A stretch of DNA of 64,000 nt. It comes from Paenibacillus marchantiae. Lineage in GTDB: Bacteria; Bacillota; Bacilli; Paenibacillales; Paenibacillaceae. The DNA lies in assembly GCF_028771845.1 (NCBI RefSeq), contig NZ_CP118270.1, positions 1,736,001-1,800,000 of the forward strand, given 5' to 3'. How positions within the stretch are numbered: the first letter of the stretch is position 1; each line of letters opens with the position of its first letter. Below the pieces are notes generated by a model. The model searched no databases and was not told where the DNA came from. It saw nothing but the letters and a program-made list of their open reading frames with translations. This document shows positions 44,512 to 52,316 of this stretch, one piece after another. Position numbers and translations under genes: made by a program.

Positions 44512-44551
44512 AAACCGCCATATCTCAGGAAATTCTGGGATATGGCGGTTT
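44512..44551 (-). terminator. Terminator of the importer-GH4 operon
   Basis: A 17-bp stem (one wobble) pairs AAACCGCCATATC-type and GATATGGCGGTTT-type arms around a 6-base loop. On the minus strand it is followed by TTGTTGTTTC. Confidence 0.85.
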
Positions 44552-44619
44552 CTCTTAATGTGAAAGTACGTCGATAGACGTTTTTCTTATGGTATCAGGA
44601 CGAATGGATGATAGCCGAA

Positions 44620-45945
44620 TTATGCATTAGCTGCAGATTCAGTAAAGAACTGCGGCAAATATTCCTTGTTGGCTTCGAGCATTTCATCCAGCATCTGAAT
44701 CGCCACTTCGACCGAAGGGACCAAAGGATGATGGACCAATGCCTGTATGGCCAATCCACGATCGCCGATCACGGCAGCATCGATGGCGAGGCGCTCATAG
44801 GTTTTAACCGCATGGATCAGTCCAACTGCCATTGGAGGAACCTTGGTCAACGGCAGGGGCAGTGGACCGGTTTTGGTGACCACGCAGTTGACTTCAATGC
44901 TGGCATCGTCTGGCAGGAAATCAATGATACCTTGATTGGCTACGTTCAACGTCTGAATGTCATTCGTTCCGTTGTAGAGTGAGCGCATCAGGTTCACGGC
45001 AGCTTCGGAATAGAAGGCGCCGCCCCGCTGTTCCAGCTGTTTCGGTTTATCTTTCAGGTCCGGGTCATTGTAAAGCTCGAAAAGTTCTTCTTCAACGCGT
45101 TTAACCACTTCCGCACGGTTGCCGCCTTTTTGTAAGGATTCCAGCTGCTCTTCGAGCATGGCGTCGGTCATATAGAAATATTTCAAATAGTAAGAAGGCA
45201 GGGCATGCAGGGATTGCAGGAATTCCGGATTCCACTCCCGTGCAGGCACGTTCTTCGCGCTGTAACCGGCCGTATCGGACAGCATGTCATCCAGTTTGTC
45301 TTCTCCATTCACATCAATACGCGTAATCCAGTGGAGATGGTTCAGGCCAACAAACTCGGCATAGACGCGGTCCGCTTCTACGCCGTATTTGGCTGAGGTT
45401 TGCTTGATTAGGCCGATTGGTGCATTACAGAGACCAATGCTTTTAACGTTGGAATACTTCAGAATGGCTTCCGTGACCATACCCGCCGGATTCGTAAAGT
45501 TCAGCAGCCAGGCATTAGGAGCGAGTTCTTCAATATCACGGCAGATATCAAGCAGGACCGGAATCGTCCGCAGTGCCTTCATCATGCCTCCGGGACCAGT
45601 GGTTTCCTGACCGATCACGCCGTATTTCAGGGGAATGGATTCATCGCGGCCACGGGCGTCAAGCATGCCGACACGCATTTGAGTGCTGACGAAGTCCGCA
45701 CCCTTGATGGCTTCGCGACGGTCGAACGTCAAATGAACTTCAATCGGAAGCCCCGATTTCTCCACCATGCGTTTGGCTAAGTTGCCGACAATATTCAGTT
45801 TGCGCTCTCCCGGCTCAATATCGACCAACCACAGCTCTCGTACAGGAAGCTCGGCATGATGGAGGATGAACCCCTCAACGAGCTCCGGAGTATAGGAAGA
45901 TCCACCGCCGATTACCGCTATTTTTAGCCCTTGTTCATATGCCAT
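44620..45945 (-). CDS. Glycoside hydrolase family 4, NAD- and metal-dependent glycosidase (6-phospho-beta-glycosidase-like)
   Basis: GH4 enzymes break glycosidic bonds, usually of 6-phosphorylated sugars, by NAD-dependent oxidation and elimination with Mn2+. The 441-aa protein has IAVIGGGSSYTPELVEGFI (NAD fold), LLNFTNPAGMVTEAIL, SIGLCNAPIGLIKQ (metal-binding Cys) and VGLNHLHWITRID (metal-binding His); SYYLKYFYM carries the likely catalytic tyrosine. The motifs fit the 6-phospho-beta-glucosidase branch. The start at 45945 has GGAG eight bases upstream; an in-frame GTG at 45954 is less good. Last gene of the operon, 54 bases after the kinase. By context it may cleave imported, phosphorylated glucosamine or glucose oligomers. 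Its natural substrate is unproven. Confidence 0.88.
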   Translation of the reverse strand: MAYEQGLKIAVIGGGSSYTPELVEGFILHHAELPVRELWLVDIEPGERKLNIVGNLAKRMVEKSGLPIEVHLTFDRREAIKGADFVSTQMRVGMLDARGRDESIPLKYGVIGQETTGPGGMMKALRTIPVLLDICRDIEELAPNAWLLNFTNPAGMVTEAILKYSNVKSIGLCNAPIGLIKQTSAKYGVEADRVYAEFVGLNHLHWITRIDVNGEDKLDDMLSDTAGYSAKNVPAREWNPEFLQSLHALPSYYLKYFYMTDAMLEEQLESLQKGGNRAEVVKRVEEELFELYNDPDLKDKPKQLEQRGGAFYSEAAVNLMRSLYNGTNDIQTLNVANQGIIDFLPDDASIEVNCVVTKTGPLPLPLTKVPPMAVGLIHAVKTYERLAIDAAVIGDRGLAIQALVHHPLVPSVEVAIQMLDEMLEANKEYLPQFFTESAANA

Positions 45946-45999
45946 TTTGCACACTCCAGTCTTTTAAGAATTTTTTATGATGACATTGTTTATAGACGT

Positions 46000-46992
46000 T
46001 TATCTTGTTGTTTGCTTAATATGTTCGAAGTCACGGAAGGCCCTCATTTTGTCATATACATCCTGGCTTACCGCATGTCCGGCCGCATCCATAGCAGACC
46101 ATAAGGCACCGACAACAGGCTCGGTGGCCAACGTTACGATGGTCGCATTTGGAGCGATGGTTGCAACAGTCTGTTCAATTTTGCTGCGAATCCAGCCGCG
46201 ATCTCCCCTTGTTAGCAGACTTCCTGCTAGTATAATGTCAAAGGCGTCCTTTTCCATTCCAAGTTTATGGATAACCGCAGCTGCTGATTTGCCAAGCTCT
46301 ACGCCTTGACGGTTCAGAATTTCCAGAGCTACAGCATCGTCCTCTGCGGCAGCTTCAAATAGCAGCTTTGCTACATGGACAGGCACATGCTTGCCGTGAT
46401 CCTGAAAGTCATCGAACATATCGCTGACACTGTCATATCCAAGGAAGTTAAGCAGCAGGGGACTCAGGAGCGTTGGCTGCTCACGGCCGTCCCAAGAACG
46501 GATGACAGAGCGGAACACCTCAATATTGAGGGAACCGCCACCGCCGAAATCACCGTACATATAATCAAAACCACCGACCTGTACATGTTCTCCTGCCGGA
46601 TTGCGGCCTGCGGAGTTGGTGCCTGTGCCGCAGATCAGCGCGACCCCGTAAGGCCGGTTCGTACCTGCGCGCAGACCGATCATCGTGTCACAGTTAATCG
46701 AGTAATTCTGGGTGAATCCGATTTCCTGAACCAGAGGGTGCAGGATTCGGTAATCTACCTCCCGATCTGCGCCCGCAAGTCCGAAATAGGTGTGCGAGAT
46801 TTCATGAATCCGCAGTCCTGCTTCGTTTAGAGCTCCTTCTGCAGCTTCCCGTATGCTTTGTGCGGCCAAGGCGCGGTCAATCTGGTGATTGCCGTTGCCG
46901 CCCACGCCTTTGCCAAGCACATTGCCGAAGTCATCGGTCAGCAGGGCGTATGTTTTTGTTCCTCCCCCATCGATTCCCAAGTAGTAAGCCAA
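46000..46992 (-). CDS. BadF/BadG/BcrA/BcrD-type ATPase, N-acetylglucosamine/glucosamine kinase-like
   Basis: A 330-aa ASKHA-fold sugar kinase. The phosphate-1 loop is YLGIDGGGTKTYALL, the phosphate-2 region VALICGTGTNSAGRN, then GGFDYMYGDFGGGGSLN and the adenosine site IILAGSLLTRGD. This is the pattern of N-acetylglucosamine kinase and of bacterial glucosamine kinases. It starts with TTG at 46992 after AGGAG. Lying between the repressor and the GH4 gene, it probably phosphorylates the imported sugar or oligosaccharide before hydrolysis. Actual acceptor unknown. Confidence 0.87.
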   Translation of the reverse strand: MAYYLGIDGGGTKTYALLTDDFGNVLGKGVGGNGNHQIDRALAAQSIREAAEGALNEAGLRIHEISHTYFGLAGADREVDYRILHPLVQEIGFTQNYSINCDTMIGLRAGTNRPYGVALICGTGTNSAGRNPAGEHVQVGGFDYMYGDFGGGGSLNIEVFRSVIRSWDGREQPTLLSPLLLNFLGYDSVSDMFDDFQDHGKHVPVHVAKLLFEAAAEDDAVALEILNRQGVELGKSAAAVIHKLGMEKDAFDIILAGSLLTRGDRGWIRSKIEQTVATIAPNATIVTLATEPVVGALWSAMDAAGHAVSQDVYDKMRAFRDFEHIKQTTR

Positions 46993-47025
46993 TGGTCGTC
47001 ACTCCTATATATAAGGTTATATTTA

Positions 47026-48033
47026 TTATCCGGTCGTACCTTTTGTTGGTAATCCAGTAGATTCTCTCACGATGAGTTCAGGATCGATCCTTACATTAGC
47101 CCCGCGTTTCATCGTACCGTCCATGCGTTTCAACAGCATATCCGCAGCGGCGACCCCAATGCGGTCGGCAGGCTGCCGGACCGTTGTCAGATGGGGGTGC
47201 AGCTTGGATGAAATATACTGATCGTCATAGCCGACGATAGCTACCTGTTCAGGCACCTTGATGCCTTCTTCCATGAGGGCGTTCACGACCCCAAGCGCGA
47301 TATGGTCATCGCCCGCGAACACCGCGGAAGGCAGGTGTCCCTCACGCAGCCACTTGCGGCAGATGTCATAACCAAAATCGATTTCGAAATCGCCCGTGAT
47401 CATTTCAAATGGAGCCAGATCTTTTTCCTTAAGAGCCTGCAGGAAACCGCTGCGACGCTCTCTCGTACTGCGGAACATGTTTTGTCCGCTTAAATGCGCG
47501 ATGGAGGTATGGCCGAGATCAAGCAGATGCTTCGTAGCGGCATAGCCACCTTTGTAGTTATCGATCGTTACCGAAAAAGTATCATTCTCAGGCTTCTGAT
47601 TGTCGATTAGGACATAAGGAATATTGCGCCGCTTCAGTTCCACGATGTAGTTATCCTCTTCCATCGGCGAGAGCAGAATAAGTCCGTCTACCCGGTCCTC
47701 CTGGATCAGGTAATGGGTTTCATCGGAGCCAATGCCGGTAGAGACCGAAACGGCCAGAAAATAGCCGTGAAGTGCAAGCACTTCGTTCAGTTCTTTAACG
47801 ACGGTGTCGAAGAAGGAATCCTGAAGAGTGGTCATGATCAAGCCGACGATTCCTGTCTTACCGCGAGCTAAACTCCGCGCAGCAGCGTTGGGATGGTAAT
47901 CGAGCTCCTTGATGGCTTCCAGAACCTTTTGCCTATTTTTCTCTCGCACGGATTCGGCACCGTTTAAGACGCGTGAGACCGTTACGACGGACAGCCCTGA
48001 TTTCTTTGCAACATCAAATATACTAACCTTCAT
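47026..48033 (-). CDS. LacI-family transcriptional repressor
   Basis: A 335-aa regulator. The N-terminal HTH is SIFDVAKKSGLSVVTVSRVLNG followed by the hinge HPNAAARSLARGKTG, then a periplasmic-binding-protein-like sensor domain (GLIMTTLQDSFFDTVVKELN, GLILLSPMEEDNYI, IVGYDDQYISSKLHPHLTTV). The AT-rich palindromes with central CG before the importer and the chitosanase are of the type LacI proteins bind, so it probably represses both units and its own operon. AAGGAG precedes the ATG. It lies between the binding-protein and kinase genes. Confidence 0.92.
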   Translation of the reverse strand: MKVSIFDVAKKSGLSVVTVSRVLNGAESVREKNRQKVLEAIKELDYHPNAAARSLARGKTGIVGLIMTTLQDSFFDTVVKELNEVLALHGYFLAVSVSTGIGSDETHYLIQEDRVDGLILLSPMEEDNYIVELKRRNIPYVLIDNQKPENDTFSVTIDNYKGGYAATKHLLDLGHTSIAHLSGQNMFRSTRERRSGFLQALKEKDLAPFEMITGDFEIDFGYDICRKWLREGHLPSAVFAGDDHIALGVVNALMEEGIKVPEQVAIVGYDDQYISSKLHPHLTTVRQPADRIGVAAADMLLKRMDGTMKRGANVRIDPELIVRESTGLPTKGTTG

Positions 48034-48103
48034 TGTTTATTCTCCTTGCGGCAGATTTTCCGTACTTTATATTGACTTAACAATAGTATACATGTACGGA
48101 GGC

Positions 48104-48150
48104 TTAGCCGCGAAGCTAATTTGATAGATGCACCGCCCCTTGCAGGACGG
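48104..48150 (-). other. Two hairpins between binding-protein and repressor genes
   Basis: TTAGC/GCTAA (48104-48119) and a GC-rich CCGTCCT/GGGGCGG stem (48133-48150) lie after the binding-protein stop. Neither has a T-tract on the minus strand. They probably stabilise or process the mRNA so that the binding protein is made in excess over the repressor. Confidence 0.5.
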
Positions 48151-48164
48151 CACAATGTCTAGCG

Positions 48165-49547
48165 TTAACGTTTGATAATTTCCATGACCTTTTTCTGAAT
48201 CGTCGGCATCACTTCTTCAACGGTGTTGTGTCCGGTATCGATCGGCTGCATCTCATTAATGAACATATCGTTGATCTGAGAATAGTGGGTGATCAGGTGG
48301 TTATAGGATTCAAAGCCGTATTTCACAGCGCCTTCGTAAACCTTCTTCACATCTGCCGTATCGATGCCATCAAAATGCTTGTAATAGGTTTCGGCTGCCT
48401 TCGTATTCACTGGAGGGTTACCACCGCTCAGGTCGATGGATTTTTCCTGAATTTCGTCGCTGACGAGATATTTGATCCATTCAAAAGCTTCCTTCGGATG
48501 TTTGGAGCCCTTCAGAATCAAGAGCGGATCGACGAACAGCACGCTGCGGACCTTGTCATTGCCGCCGGCAGGCACTGCAGCCACGCCAACCTTGAAAGGA
48601 AAGTCATTGGAGCCCGCAAGGCTCCATGAGCCGCTGACGGTCATACCCACCTTGCCGGTTACGAACGCATCGCCGTTTTGCCCCGCTACGCTTTTGCTCC
48701 ATTCCGTTGTCGGAGACACTTTATCTTTTAAGATCAGGTTGAACAGCTTGTTATAAGCTGCGATGACTTCAGGCGAATCAAAATGAGTCTCGGATGGTAC
48801 GCCGCCGTTCGTCCAGGTATCCTGGGAGTAGGGTTCAGCTCCGAAATAGAGCGGGCGCATATCGCGCTCGGACCATGTGAAGTCAACGCCATATTGAGTT
48901 TTAGCAATATCATTGGATACATGCGTCATTTTCTTCGCGTCTTCGACCATTTTGTCAAACGTCCAGCTCTTGTCCTCGTAATCGCTTGGAGGATAAGCAA
49001 CGTTGGCAGCATCGAACATGTCTTTGTTGTAGAGCATCAGAGAGACGTACATGTTGACCGGAATACCGTAGACTTGGTCTTTGACGGTGTAGATTTTCAT
49101 AAGATCATCCGGGATGTTGTAGTCGGACGCTTTAAATCCGTCTTCCTTAATAATGTCGTTCATATCAAGCAGCATGTCTTTGTTGTAATACTCCGCAAAA
49201 CCGCCGTATCCATAATGGCTTGTGACGTCAGGCGATTTGCCCCCGGCAATTAGTGTTTGGAGTTTACTGTCGAACTGCTCGTAAGGAGCTTTCTCGATTT
49301 TTACCTTAATATTTGGATGTTGGGCTTCAAAATCCGGAACGAGCTTTTCGATAAAAGTGCGATCCTCGGAATCGATGGTATAGTGCGTTATGGTTACTTG
49401 CCCACCTGAGTTAGCGCTATCGCCATCGTTACCGGGTACGACATCTCCCGCTGATTTACCGCCGCTACAGCCGGACAATGCCAATACGACGAGCATGCTG
49501 GTCGCAAGCAAAAGTGTAAAAGACTTTTTGATCCTTATCGTTTTCAT
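48165..49547 (-). CDS. Sugar ABC transporter substrate-binding lipoprotein (SBP_bac_1 family)
   Basis: A 460-aa surface receptor for an oligosaccharide. A signal peptide ends at the lipobox ALSGC. Family features are VTITHYTIDSEDRTFIEKLVP, DFEAQHPNIKVKIEKAPYEQ, KLQTLIAGGKSPDVTSHYG, and PVNMYVSLMLYNKDMF. It completes the importer with the two permeases upstream in the same operon. The binding pocket aromatic residues cannot be tied to a ligand by eye; chitooligosaccharides or beta-glucan oligomers are the likely candidates given the co-regulated GH8. Confidence 0.92.
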   Translation of the reverse strand: MKTIRIKKSFTLLLATSMLVVLALSGCSGGKSAGDVVPGNDGDSANSGGQVTITHYTIDSEDRTFIEKLVPDFEAQHPNIKVKIEKAPYEQFDSKLQTLIAGGKSPDVTSHYGYGGFAEYYNKDMLLDMNDIIKEDGFKASDYNIPDDLMKIYTVKDQVYGIPVNMYVSLMLYNKDMFDAANVAYPPSDYEDKSWTFDKMVEDAKKMTHVSNDIAKTQYGVDFTWSERDMRPLYFGAEPYSQDTWTNGGVPSETHFDSPEVIAAYNKLFNLILKDKVSPTTEWSKSVAGQNGDAFVTGKVGMTVSGSWSLAGSNDFPFKVGVAAVPAGGNDKVRSVLFVDPLLILKGSKHPKEAFEWIKYLVSDEIQEKSIDLSGGNPPVNTKAAETYYKHFDGIDTADVKKVYEGAVKYGFESYNHLITHYSQINDMFINEMQPIDTGHNTVEEVMPTIQKKVMEIIKR

Positions 49548-49600
49548 GGATTACAGTCCCCCATATATTCAAGTTTTTTGCCGCCCCTGCGGCGGAGTCT

Positions 49601-50485
49601 TTACTTGATGCCTGTAAGTACAATTCCTTCCACAAACCGCTTCTGGGCTATCGCAAACAGAGTCACGATCGGCAGCATGGCGAGCACGGAGGCAACCATG
49701 AGCAGATGCCACGGCGGAATTCGGAAACGCGAAGATGTGAAGGAAGACATACCGACCGGAAGTGTAAACTTATCCGATGAGCTTAAATAGAGCACAGGTG
49801 TCAAAAGGTCGTTCCAGCTGTAGATGAAGGCAAAGATCGCAACGGTTGCAAGTGCTGGACCAGACAAAGGCAAAGCAATCTGTCGCCACATCCGGAACTC
49901 GCTGCAGCCATCGATACGTCCGGCGTCAAACAGCTCATCCGGCAGCGTGGTAAAGAACTGTCGCAGCAAAAAGATGTTGTATGCTGAACCGAAAAACGCA
50001 GGGACAATCAGCGGCAGGAAGGTATCGATCCAGTTCAGCTTGGAAAAGAGAATGAACTGTGGGATCATAATCGCTGGATATGGAAGCATCATGGTGCTGA
50101 GCATGAGCATGAACCACAAGTTGCTGCCCTTGCCCCGATATCTGGCGAAGCCATAGCCTGCAAGCGCCGACGAAAACAGGGTGCCGACAACAGTCAAAAT
50201 GCCGATAATGAGACTGTTCATATACATTTGACCGAAGTTCAGCGTGTCGAAAATTTCTCTGTAGTTACTCCACTGCCAGGACTCCGGCAGAAAGGTCGGA
50301 GGAAACGTCAGTAGTTCCTTCTTCGATTTCAGTGAGGTAGAGACCATGAAAAACAAAGGGAGGAGCATGAGAAAGGTGGTGACCACCAGGGCAATGAAGC
50401 TGGCAATGCTAACCGCATCGATTTTGCGCCGGCGTTTATTCACAGAAGGTGAAGCCCCTGGGCCGGCAGTCGGAATCATACTCAT
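49601..50485 (-). CDS. Sugar ABC transporter permease, MalG type
   Basis: A 294-aa permease with six helices. The family EAA loop is ELFDAGRIDGCSEFRMWRQIALPLSGPALATVAIF, and the C-terminal end FVEGIVLTGIK is usual. It partners the MalF-type permease. Its start overlaps the upstream permease by four bases, giving translational coupling. The binding-protein gene follows 53 bases downstream. Confidence 0.93.
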   Translation of the reverse strand: MSMIPTAGPGASPSVNKRRRKIDAVSIASFIALVVTTFLMLLPLFFMVSTSLKSKKELLTFPPTFLPESWQWSNYREIFDTLNFGQMYMNSLIIGILTVVGTLFSSALAGYGFARYRGKGSNLWFMLMLSTMMLPYPAIMIPQFILFSKLNWIDTFLPLIVPAFFGSAYNIFLLRQFFTTLPDELFDAGRIDGCSEFRMWRQIALPLSGPALATVAIFAFIYSWNDLLTPVLYLSSSDKFTLPVGMSSFTSSRFRIPPWHLLMVASVLAMLPIVTLFAIAQKRFVEGIVLTGIK

Positions 50486-51375
50486 TTGCGTCCGCCTCCT
50501 TCATAGTGAACATAACGGTTCGAGAGTTTGATAATAAGCGCTGTAAACGCCATGACGACGATCAGCAGTACCCAAGCGAGTGCCGAGGAGTAGCCCGCTC
50601 TGTATTCCTTGAAGGCGCTGGTGTACAGGTTGTAAACGTAGAACCAGGTCGAGTAGTTTGGACCCCCTTGGGTCATTACATACGCCTGCGTAAATACTTG
50701 GAAGGAATCAATGACGCCCATAATCAGTTGGAACAAAAGTACCGGTGAAATCATGGGCAGCGTTACGTTCAGGAAAATCCGGAAGCGTCCCGCACCGTCA
50801 AGCTTGGCGGCTTCCACGAGGCTTGAAGGAACGCCCTGAAGTCCCGCAAGGAACAAAATCATGCCTGAGCCCACCGTCCAGAAGGACATAATCATCAGAG
50901 CGTAAAGCGCATAATCGGGGCTCATGAGCCAGGCTGGGCCGCTAATGCCGAACCAGGACAGCACGTAATTGAACAGACCGATCGATGGATTGAAAATCCA
51001 GTACCATAGCAAGGACATGGCGACGCCGGATACCATGCTCGGAAAATACATGGCCGTGCGGAAAAATCCGCGAAACGGTATTTTCGCATTGAGCAGGAGA
51101 GCAAATCCCAGTGCCAGCAGCAGCTGGATCGGTACACTGATAAATGTATAGCGTACCGTTACGACAACAGATTTCCAAAACAGGTCATTTTGAAACATTT
51201 CTTTGTAATTCGCGAGTCCGACATATTTCGGCGGGTGGATAATGTCATAGTCCGTGAAGCTGTAATAAAGGGATGACAGAATCGGATACAAGGCAAACAC
51301 GAAGAAACCGATAAGCCATGGAGAGATGAAGAGGTACATGTAAAGTGTCTGCCGCCGGCTTTCGCGATGGGTCAC
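50482..51375 (-). CDS. Sugar ABC transporter permease, MalF type
   Basis: A 297-aa permease, first gene of the importer operon. Features are LFISPWLIGFFVFALYPILSS, AAKLDGAGRFRIFLNVTLPMISPVLLFQL (the EAA loop) and six helices. The operon has no ATPase gene, so the transporter must borrow a shared MsmX/MsmK-type ATPase encoded elsewhere, as is common for Bacillus sugar importers. The start lies 28 bases from operator 2. Confidence 0.93.
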   Translation of the reverse strand: MTHRESRRQTLYMYLFISPWLIGFFVFALYPILSSLYYSFTDYDIIHPPKYVGLANYKEMFQNDLFWKSVVVTVRYTFISVPIQLLLALGFALLLNAKIPFRGFFRTAMYFPSMVSGVAMSLLWYWIFNPSIGLFNYVLSWFGISGPAWLMSPDYALYALMIMSFWTVGSGMILFLAGLQGVPSSLVEAAKLDGAGRFRIFLNVTLPMISPVLLFQLIMGVIDSFQVFTQAYVMTQGGPNYSTWFYVYNLYTSAFKEYRAGYSSALAWVLLIVVMAFTALIIKLSNRYVHYEGGGRK

Positions 51376-51402
51376 ATAAACACCAACCTTTCTATTTGAT
51401 AT

Positions 51403-51424
51403 AAAGTTATAACGCTTTAACTTT
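51403..51424 (-). promoter_or_regulatory. LacI-family operator 2 before the importer operon
   Basis: A palindromic 22-bp site with two differences from the perfect copy at 42985-43006: left arm AAAGTTATAAC, right arm GCTTTAACTTT. It sits 28 bases before the permease start. Confidence 0.75.
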
Positions 51425-51476
51425 CGTAGTTGAGTTTACCCGAAAATAAAAGGTTTCATGTGATGTTATGTAATTG

Positions 51477-51498
51477 AAAGTTAAAGTGCTTTAACTTT
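51477..51498 (-). promoter_or_regulatory. LacI-family operator 3 upstream of the importer operon
   Basis: Left arm AAAGTTAAAGT, right arm GCTTTAACTTT; a single difference from the perfect copy. Its centre is 74 bp from operator 2, about seven DNA turns, which would allow a repression loop. The promoter is probably between them, but its -35/-10 are weak (TTACAT, 17, TTTATT on the minus strand). Confidence 0.75.
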
Positions 51499-51565
51499 AT
51501 TATCCGGACTGATGAGATTATCATAGTGGATGGTTTCTCAATTATCAACCCTTTTTTTGGATAGT

Positions 51566-51579
51566 TGAAAGCGCTACCT
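51566..51579. promoter_or_regulatory. cre-like box upstream of the importer operon
   Basis: TGAAAGCGCTACCT matches 12 of 14 positions of the CcpA cre consensus. It is about 190 bases upstream of the permease start, so relevance is uncertain. Confidence 0.35.
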
Positions 51580-51670
51580 TCATTGGTGCTTCGGAAGTTC
51601 TTTCAAAACGTCTGATAAAGGCTCATTTAGAAAGGTTTTTTTGGGGGAATCAAGCCCTCGAAAATTCACG

Positions 51671-51690
51671 AAATTTCTTGGAAGAAATTT
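51671..51690. repeat. 9-bp inverted repeat in the divergent spacer
   Basis: AAATTTCTT and AAGAAATTT flank GG. It could be an operator for the FlxA-like gene or a small hairpin. The rest of the spacer (51500-51828) holds no gene. Confidence 0.4.
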
Positions 51691-51828
51691 TCCCGAAAGG
51701 ACTTGGGAACTTTGTTTGAAAAACTAGAAATGGCCGGCGCCAATCATTCAGCAACCTTTCAGTTGAATTTAACGTTCCTATCGTCTGTATGGGATATAGT
51801 GGAACCAAGAAAGAGGAGGAGATCATCA

Positions 51829-52185
51829 ATGAATATTTCTTCAGCAGCAAGTTCCACGACATCCTACATATCCACGTCTTCATCCAGTTCGAACAGCACA
51901 AGTGAGTTGGAAAAACAAAAGACGAAGCTTGAGGCCGAATTGGAGAAAGTGCAATCCAGCAAGGACGATGATAAAACCAAGGAGACCAAAACGAAGCAGC
52001 TGCAGCAGCAAATCAAGCAAATCGAAGCTCAAATCTCGCAGCAAAGCTCCCAGAGCAGCGGGACAACCGGAACCAAAGAAGCGCCGCCGGCCAAACCACC
52101 AACGAATGGTATGCAAGCAGCATCCCCGCAACAAATTGCAAATGCAACGACGGACAGCAATGGCCGATTTGATATTCGGGTATAA
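51829..52185 (+). CDS. FlxA-like coiled-coil protein
   Basis: A 118-aa soluble protein. A Ser/Thr-rich N-terminus (SSAASSTTSYISTSSSSSNS) is followed by a long coiled coil: ELEKQKTKLEAELEKVQSS, TKQLQQQIKQIEAQISQQSS, then a Pro/Ala-rich tail. This order is the FlxA-like family known in E. coli and some Gram-positives, where its role is poorly defined though flxA is part of the sigma-28 regulon. I found no good sigma-D promoter here. AGAGGAGGAG precedes the ATG. Confidence 0.78.
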   Translation: MNISSAASSTTSYISTSSSSSNSTSELEKQKTKLEAELEKVQSSKDDDKTKETKTKQLQQQIKQIEAQISQQSSQSSGTTGTKEAPPAKPPTNGMQAASPQQIANATTDSNGRFDIRV

Positions 52186-52257
52186 GAAGGAATACAGAAC
52201 TTAATTTATGACATCTTAAAAAAGCCTAATAATCGATAAGTTAGAGCGGATTAGCTC

Positions 52258-52305
52258 AACCAAAAGACCTGCCTGATCTCTATAGATCAAGCAGGTCTTT
52301 TGGTT
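52258..52305. terminator. Bidirectional terminator between FlxA-like and MATE genes
   Basis: AACCAAAAGACCTGC and GCAGGTCTTTTGGTT pair perfectly, with TGATC/GATCA continuing inside. Confidence 0.9.
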
Positions 52306-52316
52306 GTTCACATGTT

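Noticed and set aside
51500..51828. Sigma-D promoter before the FlxA-like gene
   Set aside because: TTAA followed by GGGATATA is 18 bases apart and has too many mismatches to the sigma-D consensus.
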